A stretch of 64,000 nt of DNA from Gilvimarinus algae (lineage in GTDB: Bacteria > Pseudomonadota > Gammaproteobacteria > Pseudomonadales > Cellvibrionaceae). The DNA is taken from NCBI RefSeq assembly GCF_030518215.1, contig NZ_JAULRT010000059.1, positions 186,001 through 250,000 on the forward strand, given 5' to 3'. Positions 1 to 9,224 of this stretch are shown one piece after another. Position 1 is the first letter of the stretch. Every line of letters begins with the position of its first letter. Made by a program: the position numbers and the translations under genes. Below the pieces are notes generated by a model. The model had not been told where the DNA came from and ran no database searches. It worked only from the letters and a program-made list of their open reading frames with translations.

Positions 1-66
1 GGCCCCGTCGCACACGGCCTGGGCGTATTGGGAGTCGTCGATGCAGGCGATGATATTCTCGGCCAT
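1..66 (-). CDS. Universal stress protein (UspA family), N-terminal fragment
   Basis: Only the first 22 codons lie in the window; the gene runs off the left edge. The peptide begins MAENIIACIDDSQYAQAVCD, which is the usual beta1-alpha1 start of a UspA fold, with an acidic DDS after the first strand near the nucleotide site. The start codon sits 22 bases after the stop of the SulP transporter and has AAGAGG just upstream, so the two genes are probably one operon. SulP transporters with a UspA partner are a common pairing. The identification rests on a short peptide plus context. Confidence 0.65.
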   Translation of the reverse strand, partial: MAENIIACIDDSQYAQAVCDGA

Positions 67-88
67 GGTGCTGCCTCTTTATTATGTG

Positions 89-1573
89 TCAGTGACCCAT
101 CAGCTTTTCAACGGCTTCGGGCTTGTCGTGCACAGCGAAACGGTCCACCAAAGTGGCACTCGCCTCGTTGAGACCAATCAACTCTACGTTGGTGCCCTCG
201 CGGCGCAACTTGATCACCACCTTATCCAGTGAGCTAATGGCGGTGATATCCCAGAAGTGAGCGCGCGACAAGTCGATAGTGACACGATCCACCGCCTCTT
301 TGAAGTCAAAGCGGCTGACAAACTGCTCGGCCGAGGTGAAAAAAACCTGCCCCACCACCTGATAGGTTCGATGGCTATTGTCCTCATCCAGCTCGGAGCC
401 AATATAAAGCAAGTCGCCTACCTTGCGGGCAAAAAACAGCGCGCTGAGCAGAACACCCAAGAGCACACCCAGGGCCAAGTTGTGTGTGGCCACCACTACG
501 GCGACAGTGGAGACCATGACAATGGACGAACTTTTTGGGTTAGTGCGCAGAGCCTTGACCGATGACCAGCTAAAAGTACCAATGGAGACCATGATCATGA
601 CGGCCACCAATGCCGCCATGGGGATCTGAGCGACCCAGCGGTCGAGAAATACCACCAGGATCAACAAAAACACGCCGGCCACCAGAGTGGACAGCCGGGT
701 GCGCCCACCGGATTTCACGTTGATCACCGATTGGCCAATCATGGCGCATCCGGCCATGCCTCCCAGAAATCCCGCACCAATGTTCGCGGCGCCCTGGCCC
801 ATGCACTCGCGGTTTTTATCGCTGTTGGTGTCGGTCAGGTCGTCGACAATGGTAGCGGTCATCATCGACTCGAGCAGCCCGACAGCGGCCATGGTCAGTG
901 CGTAGGGAAGAATAATGGTCAGCGTCTCAAGGTTAAGCGGAATATCCGGCAGCAGGAAAATCGGCAGGCTGTCGGGCAGCTCGCCCATGTCACCCACGGT
1001 GCGGACGTCGATACCAAAGTAAATGGCGACAATGGTCAGGCTGACGATGCAGACCAGCGGCGAGGGGACCGCGCGCGTGATATAGGGGAAAAGGTAGATA
1101 ATACCCAGCCCCGCTGCCAGAAGGGCAAAAACGGGTAGAGTGGCATTGGCGCCGGTAAATTCAGGTACCTGGGCCAGAAAGATCAGAATCGCCAGAGCGT
1201 TGACAAAGCCCGTTACCACCGAGCGTGAGACAAAGCGCATCAAACCGCCGAGTTTGAGCACCCCGGCAATGATCTGAAAACCCCCACAGAGCACCGTGGC
1301 TGCCAGCAAATACTGCAAACCATGGTCTTTGACCAGTGTCACCATCAGCAGCGCCATGGCTCCTGTGGCCGCTGAAATCATACCTGGCCGCCCGCCGGCA
1401 AAGGCAGTCACCACGGCGATACAGAAAGAGGCGTAGAGCCCCACCTTAGGGTCGACCCCGGCGATAATCGAAAAGGCAATGGCCTCGGGAATCAGGGCAA
1501 GGGCGACAACGGTTCCGGAGAGCAAATCGCCGCGAACATTGCTCAGCCAGTGCTGGCGTAAAGTGTCAAGCAT
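89..1573 (-). CDS. SulP-family inorganic anion transporter with STAS domain
   Basis: A 494-residue inner-membrane permease. Residues 1 to about 375 are almost continuous hydrophobic helices starting with the SulP signature region ([20 protein letters not shown]), followed by a cytoplasmic STAS domain from about residue 390 to the end. The STAS segment contains the typical [18 protein letters not shown] strand-helix region. The protein is at the short end of the family and may carry bicarbonate, sulfate or another oxyanion; substrate cannot be read from sequence. It is followed closely by a UspA gene on the same strand, which suggests a stress- or energy-linked regulator of transport. About 217 bases separate it from mobA upstream, and I see no clear operator there. 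Confidence 0.88.
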   Translation of the reverse strand: MLDTLRQHWLSNVRGDLLSGTVVALALIPEAIAFSIIAGVDPKVGLYASFCIAVVTAFAGGRPGMISAATGAMALLMVTLVKDHGLQYLLAATVLCGGFQIIAGVLKLGGLMRFVSRSVVTGFVNALAILIFLAQVPEFTGANATLPVFALLAAGLGIIYLFPYITRAVPSPLVCIVSLTIVAIYFGIDVRTVGDMGELPDSLPIFLLPDIPLNLETLTIILPYALTMAAVGLLESMMTATIVDDLTDTNSDKNRECMGQGAANIGAGFLGGMAGCAMIGQSVINVKSGGRTRLSTLVAGVFLLILVVFLDRWVAQIPMAALVAVMIMVSIGTFSWSSVKALRTNPKSSSIVMVSTVAVVVATHNLALGVLLGVLLSALFFARKVGDLLYIGSELDEDNSHRTYQVVGQVFFTSAEQFVSRFDFKEAVDRVTIDLSRAHFWDITAISSLDKVVIKLRREGTNVELIGLNEASATLVDRFAVHDKPEAVEKLMGH

Positions 1574-1790
1574 AGTGGTGTCCAGTACAGGGTTTTACTG
1601 CGTGCAGCAGGAGGTGCACCGAGCGCGCGGCCCAGTTCGTGGGGGTGGGGCCGGGCCCCTCAGCGGAGACGTCCTAAGGCGGACTGGTGTTGCCTGTGTC
1701 AGTCATGGCGCAGTTGGGTCATTCGGAAAAGGCGGCAAGTCTACCAGATTGGCCGGTAATTGCCAGGCGATGCCCCCGAGTACTGGTTCG

Positions 1791-2423
1791 TTAGAGGTCG
1801 CCGTAACGGGCGATCAGGTCCTGGGCGGCGTAGAGATCCTGGGGTGCATTAATGTTGGTAAAGGGATCAAAAGGCTCGCTCGCGAAATCCACAACGACGT
1901 GGGGGTGTTCGACGATCCAGTGCTGAAGCCAGGGAATCTCGCCTTTTTCCAGGGTTTGGGCAAACTCCTCGATCAGGTTTTTGTGCCACAGAGCAAATAC
2001 GGGCTGGATTTTGTCACCCGAGCGGGCTACGGCAATTTTGCAGTCCGGCTCAGTGATAGCCGCCGCCAGTTGGTCGACCATGTCGCGCGGAAAAAAGGGC
2101 GTGTCGCAGGCGAAGCTCGCCAGCCACTGGCAGTCGGGTCGTTCGCGCTGCATCCAGCTCATGGCGGCGTGGATGCCCGCCATGGGGCCGGGGAAGTCCG
2201 AGAAGACGTCCGGCACCACCTTGAGTTTGGTGCGGGCAAAGCGCAGAGCATTGCCGTTGGCGCTGAGCAGGAGTTGATCCACCTGCGTCTGCGCGCGGCC
2301 AAGGCTGCGGCTGAGCAGGGTCTTGTCTCCCAAGGGCAGAAGGCATTTATCGCCACCGCCCATGCGGCGGGCGAGTCCTCCAGCCAGTAACACGCCCGTC
2401 GGCTTTGTCGAGTTATCGAACAT
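1791..2423 (-). CDS. mobA: Molybdenum cofactor guanylyltransferase MobA
   Basis: MobA transfers GMP from GTP to Mo-molybdopterin to make the guanine dinucleotide cofactor used by DMSO-reductase-family enzymes. The 210-residue protein has the nucleotidyltransferase signature LLAGGLARRMGGGDK at residues 12-26, a conserved FPGPMAGIHAAM segment and a metal-binding acidic region (SFACDTPFFP), all as in E. coli MobA and close to its length. It stands alone with no mobB or moa genes beside it and is divergent from pdxH. No molybdoenzyme is visible in this window. Confidence 0.92.
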   Translation of the reverse strand: MFDNSTKPTGVLLAGGLARRMGGGDKCLLPLGDKTLLSRSLGRAQTQVDQLLLSANGNALRFARTKLKVVPDVFSDFPGPMAGIHAAMSWMQRERPDCQWLASFACDTPFFPRDMVDQLAAAITEPDCKIAVARSGDKIQPVFALWHKNLIEEFAQTLEKGEIPWLQHWIVEHPHVVVDFASEPFDPFTNINAPQDLYAAQDLIARYGDL

Positions 2424-2648
2424 GGCAACTCACTGCTGTAGATATATGCGCCAATTCTACGCGTAATTGTGTATGGATTGTAGTCACAGGCGCCACTATT
2501 TGCCGAACCTTTTCTTATTGACCTCAATGGGCTTGGGATGATTCCACCGCTTCGTCATATTACTTGAAATCGTTCGGTGGTGTCGCTCCGTTGGCAGGCT
2601 AAGCGGGGAAGTGGAGAGAAATCCACGGTTGAGCCTGATCACTGGCGA

Positions 2649-2675
2649 TCGACATACGCTCTGCGGACGTATAAT
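2649..2675 (+). promoter_or_regulatory. Sigma-70-like promoter for pdxH
   Basis: A perfect -10 hexamer TATAAT at 2670-2675 lies 36 bases before the pdxH ATG. The best -35 is TCGACA at 2649-2654 (five of six), but the spacer is only 15 bases, so the -10 element is the main support. Confidence 0.5.
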
Positions 2676-2711
2676 GTCGCATCAGAAATACCTTGAACGA
2701 AGGGGTGAGCG

Positions 2712-3353
2712 ATGAGCCACATGTTTGAAGCCAAACGGCGTGAGTACACTCAGGGAGGCCTGCGCCGGCGGGATTTGGCGGACAGCCCTCACGCGCAGTT
2801 TGAGCGTTGGTTTGCCGAGGCGGAGGCGGCCGGCCTCAGTGACCCCACGGCGATGGTGCTGGCGACGGCCGATGCGCAGGGGCAGCCCTCCCAGCGCATT
2901 GTATTGCTCAAGCACTTGGACGTGCAGGGGTTTGTTTTTTACACCAACCAGTCGAGCCGTAAGGGCCGCGAGTTGGCGGCCAACCCTAGGGCGAGCCTCC
3001 TGTTTCCCTGGCACCAGTTGGACAGGCAGGTAAAAGTCAGCGGCGCCATAGAGCGTGTCGAAAAGGCCATGGCGGCAAGCTACTTCGCCTCTCGGCCGCG
3101 CGAAAGCCAGTTGGCGGCCTGGGCCTCGGAGCAAAGCCAGGTTATCGGCTCGCGCGAGGCACTGATGGAGGCTTTTCGCGAGGCTGAAACCCGATTTGCC
3201 AATACAGAAATCCCACTGCCGGACAACTGGGGAGGCTTCCGTTTGCTTCCGCGTGACGTAGAGTTCTGGCAAGGTGGGGCCCACCGTCTGCACGACTGCT
3301 TTCGCTATCGCAAGGACGAGGATCACTGGGTCATTGAACGTCTGGCACCGTAA
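2712..3353 (+). CDS. pdxH: Pyridoxamine 5'-phosphate oxidase
   Basis: This FMN enzyme oxidises pyridoxine or pyridoxamine 5'-phosphate to pyridoxal 5'-phosphate, the last step of vitamin B6 synthesis and salvage. The 213-residue protein matches the family length. Visible family blocks are the FMN-binding RIVLLKHLDVQGFVFYTNQ and SRKGREL segments, the dimer-interface block ASLLFPWHQLDRQVKVSG, and the C-terminal signature EFWQGGAHRLHDCFRY near the end. The ATG is preceded by GGGGTGAGCG. A TATAAT element upstream gives it its own promoter. The quinone oxidoreductase follows after 35 bases, so weak co-transcription is possible. Confidence 0.97.
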   Translation: MSHMFEAKRREYTQGGLRRRDLADSPHAQFERWFAEAEAAGLSDPTAMVLATADAQGQPSQRIVLLKHLDVQGFVFYTNQSSRKGRELAANPRASLLFPWHQLDRQVKVSGAIERVEKAMAASYFASRPRESQLAAWASEQSQVIGSREALMEAFREAETRFANTEIPLPDNWGGFRLLPRDVEFWQGGAHRLHDCFRYRKDEDHWVIERLAP

Positions 3354-3388
3354 GTCGCTATGTTGGCTGAGAGTATGAAATAAACGCT

Positions 3389-4366
3389 ATGCGCGCGATT
3401 ATCAGCACATCGCCAGACGCGGCCGGACTGGTGTTGGACGATATAGCGGCCCCGTCGCCTGGGCCTGGCGAGATTCTAATTAAGGTCGCGGCCGCGGGCG
3501 TTAACCGGCCGGACGTTCTTCAGCGCCGGGGGCTCTATCCCCCACCAGCAGGAGCGAGCGACCGGTTGGGCCTTGAGGTGGCGGGCCGGGTAGACGCACT
3601 TGGTCCTGGAGTATCCAGCTGGCGCCCTGGGCAAGCGGTGTGCGCATTGGTGAACGGTGGTGGCTATGCCGAGTGTGTCGTCGCTAGGGCAGATCAGGTG
3701 TTGCCCGTTCCCGCTAACTTCTCTTACCTGCAGGCAGCCGCTCTTCCCGAGAGCTTTTTTACGGTTTGGCACAATGTCTTTCAGCGTGGCGGGCTCGGAC
3801 GCGGGGAGCTGCTGCTGGTGCACGGTGGCGCCAGCGGTATAGGGACCACCGCCGTGCAGTTGGCGAGTGCTTGCGGCGTCCGGGTGTTTGCGACCACTCG
3901 TAGCGCCGCCAAATGCCCCGCGATTGAGGCCCTGGGCGCAGAGCGCGCCATTGATGTGATGAGCGAGGACTATGTTGAGATCCTGCGCGGCGCCGGCGGG
4001 GCCGATGTGATTCTGGACATGGTTGGCGGTGATTATATTGCACGCAACTTTAGAGCGGCGGCGGCCGATGCACGCATTGTCAATATCGCCTATTTGGCGG
4101 GCAGCAAGATGACCCTTGATCTGCTGCCTGTGATGCTAAAGCGCCTGACCCTTACCGGTTCCACGCTGCGCTCGCAAACCGATGAGGTGAAAGCGGCTAT
4201 CGCGCAGCAGTTGCATGCGCAGGTGTGGCCCATGTTAAGTCGTGGAGAGTTAGCGCCGGTGATTGCTGCGCATTTTCCCCTGGCTGAAGCGGCCAGGGCG
4301 CACCAGTTTATGGAGTCCGATGAGCATATCGGCAAGATTGTTTTGGCGGTAGAGGATATGGCATGA
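3389..4366 (+). CDS. Zinc-independent NAD(P)H quinone oxidoreductase (MDR family, PIG3-like)
   Basis: A 325-residue medium-chain dehydrogenase/reductase. The N-terminal GroES-like half contains GVNRPDVLQRRGLYPPP, typical of the quinone oxidoreductase/PIG3 branch, and lacks the catalytic zinc cysteines and histidines. The second half is a Rossmann domain with HGGASGIGTTAVQLA (about residues 146-160) for NADPH. Likely cytosolic, reducing quinones or enones. Its stop overlaps the start of the CoA-transferase gene by ATGA, so the two are translationally coupled and may act on the same acyl-CoA or enone substrate. That functional link is inference. Confidence 0.9.
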   Translation: MRAIISTSPDAAGLVLDDIAAPSPGPGEILIKVAAAGVNRPDVLQRRGLYPPPAGASDRLGLEVAGRVDALGPGVSSWRPGQAVCALVNGGGYAECVVARADQVLPVPANFSYLQAAALPESFFTVWHNVFQRGGLGRGELLLVHGGASGIGTTAVQLASACGVRVFATTRSAAKCPAIEALGAERAIDVMSEDYVEILRGAGGADVILDMVGGDYIARNFRAAAADARIVNIAYLAGSKMTLDLLPVMLKRLTLTGSTLRSQTDEVKAAIAQQLHAQVWPMLSRGELAPVIAAHFPLAEAARAHQFMESDEHIGKIVLAVEDMA

Positions 4367-5562
4367 CAGAAACGCTGAAGCCACTGACGGGGATTCGGGT
4401 TATCGAGTTCGGCCAGTTGATCGCCGGCCCCTTTGCTGGCTGCCTGCTCGCTTACTTTGGTGCCGAAGTCATAAAGATAGAGCCGCCCGGCCAGGGCGAT
4501 CCGATTCGGGGCTGGCGGGCCGTGGAAAACGGCACCTCCTTCTGGTGGCGCAGCATTGGTCGCAACAAGAAAAGCGTGACTATCGATTTAAAACACCCGG
4601 AAGGCGCCGCCTTGGCCCACAAACTCACTGACACTGCGGACGTTGTGATCGAAAATTTTCGCCCCGGGGTCATGGAGTCCTGGGGGCTTGGGCCTCAGAC
4701 GTTAAAGCAGAGCAATCCTGAGCTTGTGTACGCGCGCATTTCCGGCTTTGGGCAGGACGGCCCCTACTCCGCCAAGCCCGGGTTCGCCTCCGTATGCGAG
4801 GGCATGAGCGGCTTTCGTTACGTCAACGGTTATCCCGGTCACGCGCCGGTGCGCCCCAATTTGAGTATTGGGGATTCCATTGCCGGGCTGCATGCGGCTT
4901 TCGGGATTGTCCTGGCGTTACTGGGGCGTGATCGACACCAAAGCGGTGGCCAGGTCGTGGACGTCGCGCTGTACGAGTCTATGTTCAACTTGATGGAGGC
5001 GGTAGTGCCCGAATATTCGGGCGCCGGTATTGTGCGTGAGCCATCGGGCACCACGGTTACAGGTATTGTACCCACGAATACTTATTGTTGTAGCGATGGC
5101 AAGTACGTTGTGATCGGCGGCAATGGCGACTCCATATTCCGCCGCCTTATGGTGGCTGTGGGCAGGCCCGAGATGGCGGAGGATGCGCGCATGGCAAACA
5201 ACGCCGGCAGGGTCGCCTGTGAGCAGGAAATTGATACGGTTTTATCCGAGTGGTGCGCTACCAAAAACAGCGCGACTGTGCTCAGCACTATGGAGCAGGC
5301 CCGGGTCCCCGCCGGCCCGATATACAGTGTGGCCGATATGTTTTCCGACGAGCACTTTCGGGCGCGAGGTTTGTTTGAGCGTGTTGAGATTGATGGCCGG
5401 GCCCTGGAAATCCCGGCAATGGCGCCCAAGCTTGCCGAGACGCCCGGCGGCACCCAATGGCCGGGGGGCGAAGTCGGTGAGCACAGCTGGCAAGTACTGC
5501 AAGAGAGCTTAGGCCTGTCGGAAGACGACTACGCCGGGCTGCGCGAACGGGGCGTGATTTAA
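4363..5562 (+). CDS. CaiB/BaiF family (family III) CoA-transferase
   Basis: A 399-residue family III CoA-transferase, which moves CoA between carboxylic acids through an aspartyl intermediate. The N-terminus (GIRVIEFGQLIAGPFAG) and the GAEVIKIEPPGQGDPIRGW block are characteristic, as is NKKSVTIDLKHPEG. The catalytic Asp is expected in the segment PNLSIGDSIAGLHAAFG, around residue 168. The gene starts inside the stop codon of the upstream oxidoreductase (ATGA). Substrate is unknown. Glutaryl-, mesaconyl- or other dicarboxyl-CoA transferases of this family look alike at this level. A 421-base non-coding stretch follows. Confidence 0.92.
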   Translation: MTETLKPLTGIRVIEFGQLIAGPFAGCLLAYFGAEVIKIEPPGQGDPIRGWRAVENGTSFWWRSIGRNKKSVTIDLKHPEGAALAHKLTDTADVVIENFRPGVMESWGLGPQTLKQSNPELVYARISGFGQDGPYSAKPGFASVCEGMSGFRYVNGYPGHAPVRPNLSIGDSIAGLHAAFGIVLALLGRDRHQSGGQVVDVALYESMFNLMEAVVPEYSGAGIVREPSGTTVTGIVPTNTYCCSDGKYVVIGGNGDSIFRRLMVAVGRPEMAEDARMANNAGRVACEQEIDTVLSEWCATKNSATVLSTMEQARVPAGPIYSVADMFSDEHFRARGLFERVEIDGRALEIPAMAPKLAETPGGTQWPGGEVGEHSWQVLQESLGLSEDDYAGLRERGVI

Positions 5563-5745
5563 TTGGCAAGGATGCTGCTGTTTTTTGGTGCGCGCCGGGC
5601 GATCTGTGCATCGTTATTGATCTTATCGGGCGAGGTGGCTTAAGGCGGCAAAGCAGGCTATGCTGATTTCGCAGGGGGCTTTTGACGACGCGGTGAGCGG
5701 GAGGGGCCCCTTAAAATAAAAATAATGTGATTTTTTGCTCAAATA

Positions 5746-5775
5746 TTGACAACGTTGTCCAAAGCGGAGTAAAAA
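5746..5775 (+). promoter_or_regulatory. LacI-family-type operator overlapping a sigma-70 promoter
   Basis: The perfect 12-base palindrome GACAACGTTGTC (5748-5759) has the AACGTT centre typical of LacI-family operators that control sugar-uptake TonB receptors in gammaproteobacteria. It overlaps a perfect TTGACA -35 hexamer (5746-5751). TAAAAA at 5770-5775, 18 bases further on, is a fair -10. A repressor bound here would block polymerase directly. No LacI gene lies in the window. Confidence 0.6.
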
Positions 5776-5800
5776 TAGTATCTGAGTTTACGGAAAATTA

Positions 5801-5850
5801 ATGTTAATAAGTAACATAACTCAGGAGTGAGCTCTTAATGTTTCATTAAG
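5801..5850. promoter_or_regulatory. Two short perfect inverted repeats in the receptor leader
   Basis: ATGTTA-N5-TAACAT (5801-5817) and CTTAATG-TTT-CATTAAG (5834-5850) lie in the untranslated leader about 140-180 bases before the receptor start. They could be operators or small RNA hairpins. Nothing in the sequence decides between these, and chance is possible in A/T-rich DNA. Confidence 0.3.
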
Positions 5851-5983
5851 TTACGTTAAACACCCCCTTGCGTTTCGTGCAGTAACAAGGTTGGTGTGGT
5901 TGTTGCTCTAATGAGACAAGAAAATCGGGGGTTCGGGGCATCCGATCCGAATGCTAAAAAGATCATTCTCAAAGAAGGATAAT

Positions 5984-8900
5984 ATGGCTATGCAATTCAG
6001 TAAAAAACTGCTGAGTCTCGCGGTGTGTGCCGCGACGACAGGTTTGACACTTCCAGCGGCTTACGCTCAGGAAGACAACGGTGAGGAGTTGGTCGAAGAG
6101 GTTGTGGTTCGTGGCATGCGTGTCAGCGTGCAAAACGCGCAGGACATCAAGCGCAATGCCGATACCATCAAAGATGTGGTAACCGCATCTGACATTGGCG
6201 CTCTACCTGACAAGTCAGTGACGGAAGCGCTCCAGCGGGTACCGGGTGTTACCATTGAGCGCTTTGCCTCTTCCGATGACCCGAACCACTTTGCCGATGA
6301 AGGTACCGGCGTATTGGTTCGCGGCTTGGACCGCGTACGCAGCGAGATCAACGGACGCGGCGCTTTCAGCGCAAACCCCTGGGGTGGGCTGAATTACGAA
6401 GATTTCTCTCCCGAGCTTCTCGGTGCTGTAGAAGTCACCAAAAACCAAACGGCCGATATGTCAGCTGGTGGTATCGCAGGTACCGTGAACCTAATCACCC
6501 GCAAGCCCTTTGACTCGCCAGACATGATGTTTGGTGCCACCGTTAAGGGTAACTATGGCGACTTCCGTGAAGAGTGGAGCCCAACGGCCTCTGCGCTGTT
6601 CAGCGATCGCTGGGAAACCTCTGCTGGTGAGTTTGGCTTTTTGATCAGCGGTTCATACTCTGAGTTGTTGACTCGCGGCGATGGTGTTGGCGTTGCTAAC
6701 TTTTATTCCCGTGGTGACTCATTTATCGGGGATTACCTCGGTTGGGGGCCCGTCGCTTCGATTGATCCCGAAAGCCCGGTTGACGGCCCCGCTATCGGTG
6801 GTCAGGAACCAGGTACAGTCGTTTGGGTTCCAGGTCAGTACTCTATGCGGACGGCTGAAAACGACCGCGAGCGCGAAGGTCTAGCTACTTCATTGCAGTG
6901 GCAAAACACCGATGAGACGGTTATCGCAACGCTTGAGTACATTCGTTCAGATGCTTCTTTGACTTGGCGCGAAAGGGTTGTTGGTGCGCAGGCTCAAGGC
7001 TTCGACAGGGCTCCTCGTTCTCACCCGGCCTATTATGGTACTGAAGAGTACCCGATGAGCTTTGACGAGAATAATTTCTTTGAGCAGGGTGTGTACCGGT
7101 ATGTTGAGGACTCTATTTTACAGATGTCCTCGCGTTACAACTACAACAAGAATACCGTTGAGGATGCGTCGTTTAATTTAGAGCTTCGCCCCAATGATGA
7201 CCTGACCATTGAGTTGGACTACCAGCGTGTAGACTCAACCAACAAGGTTGAAAACTACGGTATTAACGCCAGGACTTTGTATGCCTATACCGATACTTAT
7301 GTGGATCTGACAGGTGATACTCCGACCTTTGAGTTTTTGAATGATGCTTTCTTCGATCAGGCCGTGTCACAAAACTGGGAAGGAAAGGACCAACATTCAC
7401 ATTTGCTTGGATCGGCGCTGGACCAAAATGTCGACTCAGATGCGACTTCTGACCGCTTCGCCTTGGATTTGGATTATCAAATCAGCGATGGCTGGGCGCG
7501 CAGTGTAAAAGTGGGGGTCGAGTACTCTGATAAAGACCTTACCATTCGCGATACAGAGTACAGCAACTGGGGTGCGCTGAATTACAGCTATGTGCCGGAG
7601 GCGACCGTTGCCGGTTCAGCCTTGACGAATCCCGACGAGTTTGAGACTGTCAATTTTGACGATTTCTACGATGGAAGCGCTTTGCTGGGGCGTACAGAGA
7701 TTCTGTTCCCGCGTATGAGTAATGCCGAGAACTTTACCGACTTCGTGCGCCGTGGCTGTGAGCAGGGTTTTAATACGGCCAACTACGGTGGCGCCGGTGG
7801 CGAGAACCCGGGTCAAAACAACCCGAACTGTTACCTCGCGCAAGCTGATCTGGGTGACCGTATTCCGGGCACTGTCTACGCGCCTCACCAAATCACAGGC
7901 TCCAATGAAGAGCGTGCAGAGGCTTATGCCCGGTTTGACTTTGCTTTTGATGACTGGGCAGTGCCGGTACGAGGTAATGTCGGTCTTCGCTATGTAAGCT
8001 ACAAACTCGAGTCTTCAGGCTTTACCAATCTGCCAGATCGCCCGACAACAGATGGTCAGGGGGCAGATGTAGGTGCCATTTTTGCCGACACCTACCCGGA
8101 TGCTTACGAGTGGGCTGACGGCGAGGGTCAGGCGACAACAGTCAAAGGCACGGATTATTCTACCGTTTTGCCGAGCTTAAACCTGGCAGCCAACTTGACT
8201 GAAGACTTGATCTTGCGGTTTGGTCTGTCTAAAGGTTTGTACTTCCCAGGTTTGCAAGATACCCGTAACTCGAAAGTGATTTCCATGAGTTTCGATAGTA
8301 TTCGCGAAACTCAAGACGGACCGGTTACGGCTGTTACTAACCTGCAAATTTCGGGTATCGCGCGCAATCCAAATCTCCAGCCTGAAGAGGCGATCAACAC
8401 GGACCTTAGCCTCGAATGGTACTTCGCGGACGCGGGTTCATTGAGCATGGCGGTGTTTAATAAAGATATTGATCATCTCTTCCGTGAGCGTAGCTTTATT
8501 GAAGAAGTGCCTAATGTCAGAAACGGAACAGCGCAAACAGTGACCTTCACCGGCCCCGCCAACGAAGGCTCTGGTAGTATCCGTGGCTTTGAATTGTCCT
8601 ATAGTCAATTCTATGACTTCCTGCCGGGCATTCTGAGCGGTTTGGGCTTACAGATGAACTATACCTACATCGATCAGGATGACCTGAACGATAAGGTTGA
8701 CGGCTCCCAGGTAGGTCAAATCCGATACGATACCGGCGGTAATCCGATTTATGATGACCGTGCTAACTTCCGCGCATTCAGTAACTTGCCTCTGCCGGGT
8801 TATTCCGATGAGAACTACAACATCATCGGTATGTATGAGTATGCGGATATTTCGGCTCGTGTGGCTTATACTTGGCGCTCTGAGTTCATGGTGACTCGAC

Positions 8901-9127
8901 GTGATTCGAATGAGTTTGCCCCGGTTTATCAAACTGACTACGGCCAGTTGGATGCTTCTATTTTCTACAACATTACCGACAATATTAAAGTTGGCTTGGA
9001 AGGTACTAACTTGACCAACGAGGTAACGACAACAGAAGTGCAGTACAATCAGGAAGGAGATAGAACACAATCTCTTAACTTCTTGACTGATCGCCGCTAC
9101 GCCGTTAGTTTGCAAGTGACCTTCTAA
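5984..9127 (+). CDS. TonB-dependent receptor (Xanthomonas/Caulobacter-type carbohydrate receptor)
   Basis: An outer-membrane active transporter of 1047 residues, counted from the ATG preceded by AGAAGGA. The signal peptide ends near LPAAYAQ (about residue 29). A TonB-box-like EEVVVRGMR follows, then a plug domain (about 50-165; SDIGALPDKSVTEALQRVPGVTIERF, then LVRGLDRVRSEINGRG) and a 22-strand barrel ending in an aromatic terminal residue (SLQVTF). The long loops and the GALPDKSV plug are typical of the subfamily that imports plant and algal oligosaccharides. It is followed by a terminator and then three halogenase-family genes, a neighbourhood seen at carbohydrate-induced receptor loci in Caulobacter and relatives. 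The upstream LacI-type palindrome also argues for a sugar ligand. The ligand itself cannot be read. Confidence 0.93.
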   Translation: MAMQFSKKLLSLAVCAATTGLTLPAAYAQEDNGEELVEEVVVRGMRVSVQNAQDIKRNADTIKDVVTASDIGALPDKSVTEALQRVPGVTIERFASSDDPNHFADEGTGVLVRGLDRVRSEINGRGAFSANPWGGLNYEDFSPELLGAVEVTKNQTADMSAGGIAGTVNLITRKPFDSPDMMFGATVKGNYGDFREEWSPTASALFSDRWETSAGEFGFLISGSYSELLTRGDGVGVANFYSRGDSFIGDYLGWGPVASIDPESPVDGPAIGGQEPGTVVWVPGQYSMRTAENDREREGLATSLQWQNTDETVIATLEYIRSDASLTWRERVVGAQAQGFDRAPRSHPAYYGTEEYPMSFDENNFFEQGVYRYVEDSILQMSSRYNYNKNTVEDASFNLELRPNDDLTIELDYQRVDSTNKVENYGINARTLYAYTDTYVDLTGDTPTFEFLNDAFFDQAVSQNWEGKDQHSHLLGSALDQNVDSDATSDRFALDLDYQISDGWARSVKVGVEYSDKDLTIRDTEYSNWGALNYSYVPEATVAGSALTNPDEFETVNFDDFYDGSALLGRTEILFPRMSNAENFTDFVRRGCEQGFNTANYGGAGGENPGQNNPNCYLAQADLGDRIPGTVYAPHQITGSNEERAEAYARFDFAFDDWAVPVRGNVGLRYVSYKLESSGFTNLPDRPTTDGQGADVGAIFADTYPDAYEWADGEGQATTVKGTDYSTVLPSLNLAANLTEDLILRFGLSKGLYFPGLQDTRNSKVISMSFDSIRETQDGPVTAVTNLQISGIARNPNLQPEEAINTDLSLEWYFADAGSLSMAVFNKDIDHLFRERSFIEEVPNVRNGTAQTVTFTGPANEGSGSIRGFELSYSQFYDFLPGILSGLGLQMNYTYIDQDDLNDKVDGSQVGQIRYDTGGNPIYDDRANFRAFSNLPLPGYSDENYNIIGMYEYADISARVAYTWRSEFMVTRRDSNEFAPVYQTDYGQLDASIFYNITDNIKVGLEGTNLTNEVTTTEVQYNQEGDRTQSLNFLTDRRYAVSLQVTF

Positions 9128-9147
9128 GAGAAGCAGTCTCTTTGAAG

Positions 9148-9183
9148 AAATGCGCGCCATGAAAGTGGCGCGCATTTTTTTTT
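9148..9183 (+). terminator. Rho-independent terminator after the TonB receptor
   Basis: A 12-base perfect stem (AAATGCGCGCCA / TGGCGCGCATTT) with a 6-base loop is followed by a run of T. It lies between the receptor and the halogenase-family operon. It may limit read-through so that the receptor is made in excess over the flavoproteins. Confidence 0.85.
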
Positions 9184-9224
9184 GGGGTTAAGATTCTATC
9201 GACTACGCAGCGTTGGATAAGAAG

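Larger units (their letters stand above)
5563..5983. other. Intergenic leader and regulatory region before the TonB receptor
   Basis: No gene is apparent in these 421 bases. The second half turns A/T-rich and holds a LacI-type palindrome overlapping a -35 element, two short perfect inverted repeats, and a ribosome site AGAAGGA just before the ATG at 5984. An in-frame ATG at 5951 would add 11 residues, but it has no Shine-Dalgarno sequence and would disrupt the signal peptide, so it is rejected as the start. Confidence 0.6.

Noticed and set aside
1479-2390. 303-residue open frame opposite mobA
   Set aside because: Antisense shadow of mobA in GC-rich DNA; no motif, and mobA is unambiguous.
5951-5983. 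Upstream ATG for the TonB receptor
   Set aside because: Adds charged residues ahead of the signal peptide and lacks a Shine-Dalgarno site; AGAAGGA precedes the ATG at 5984.
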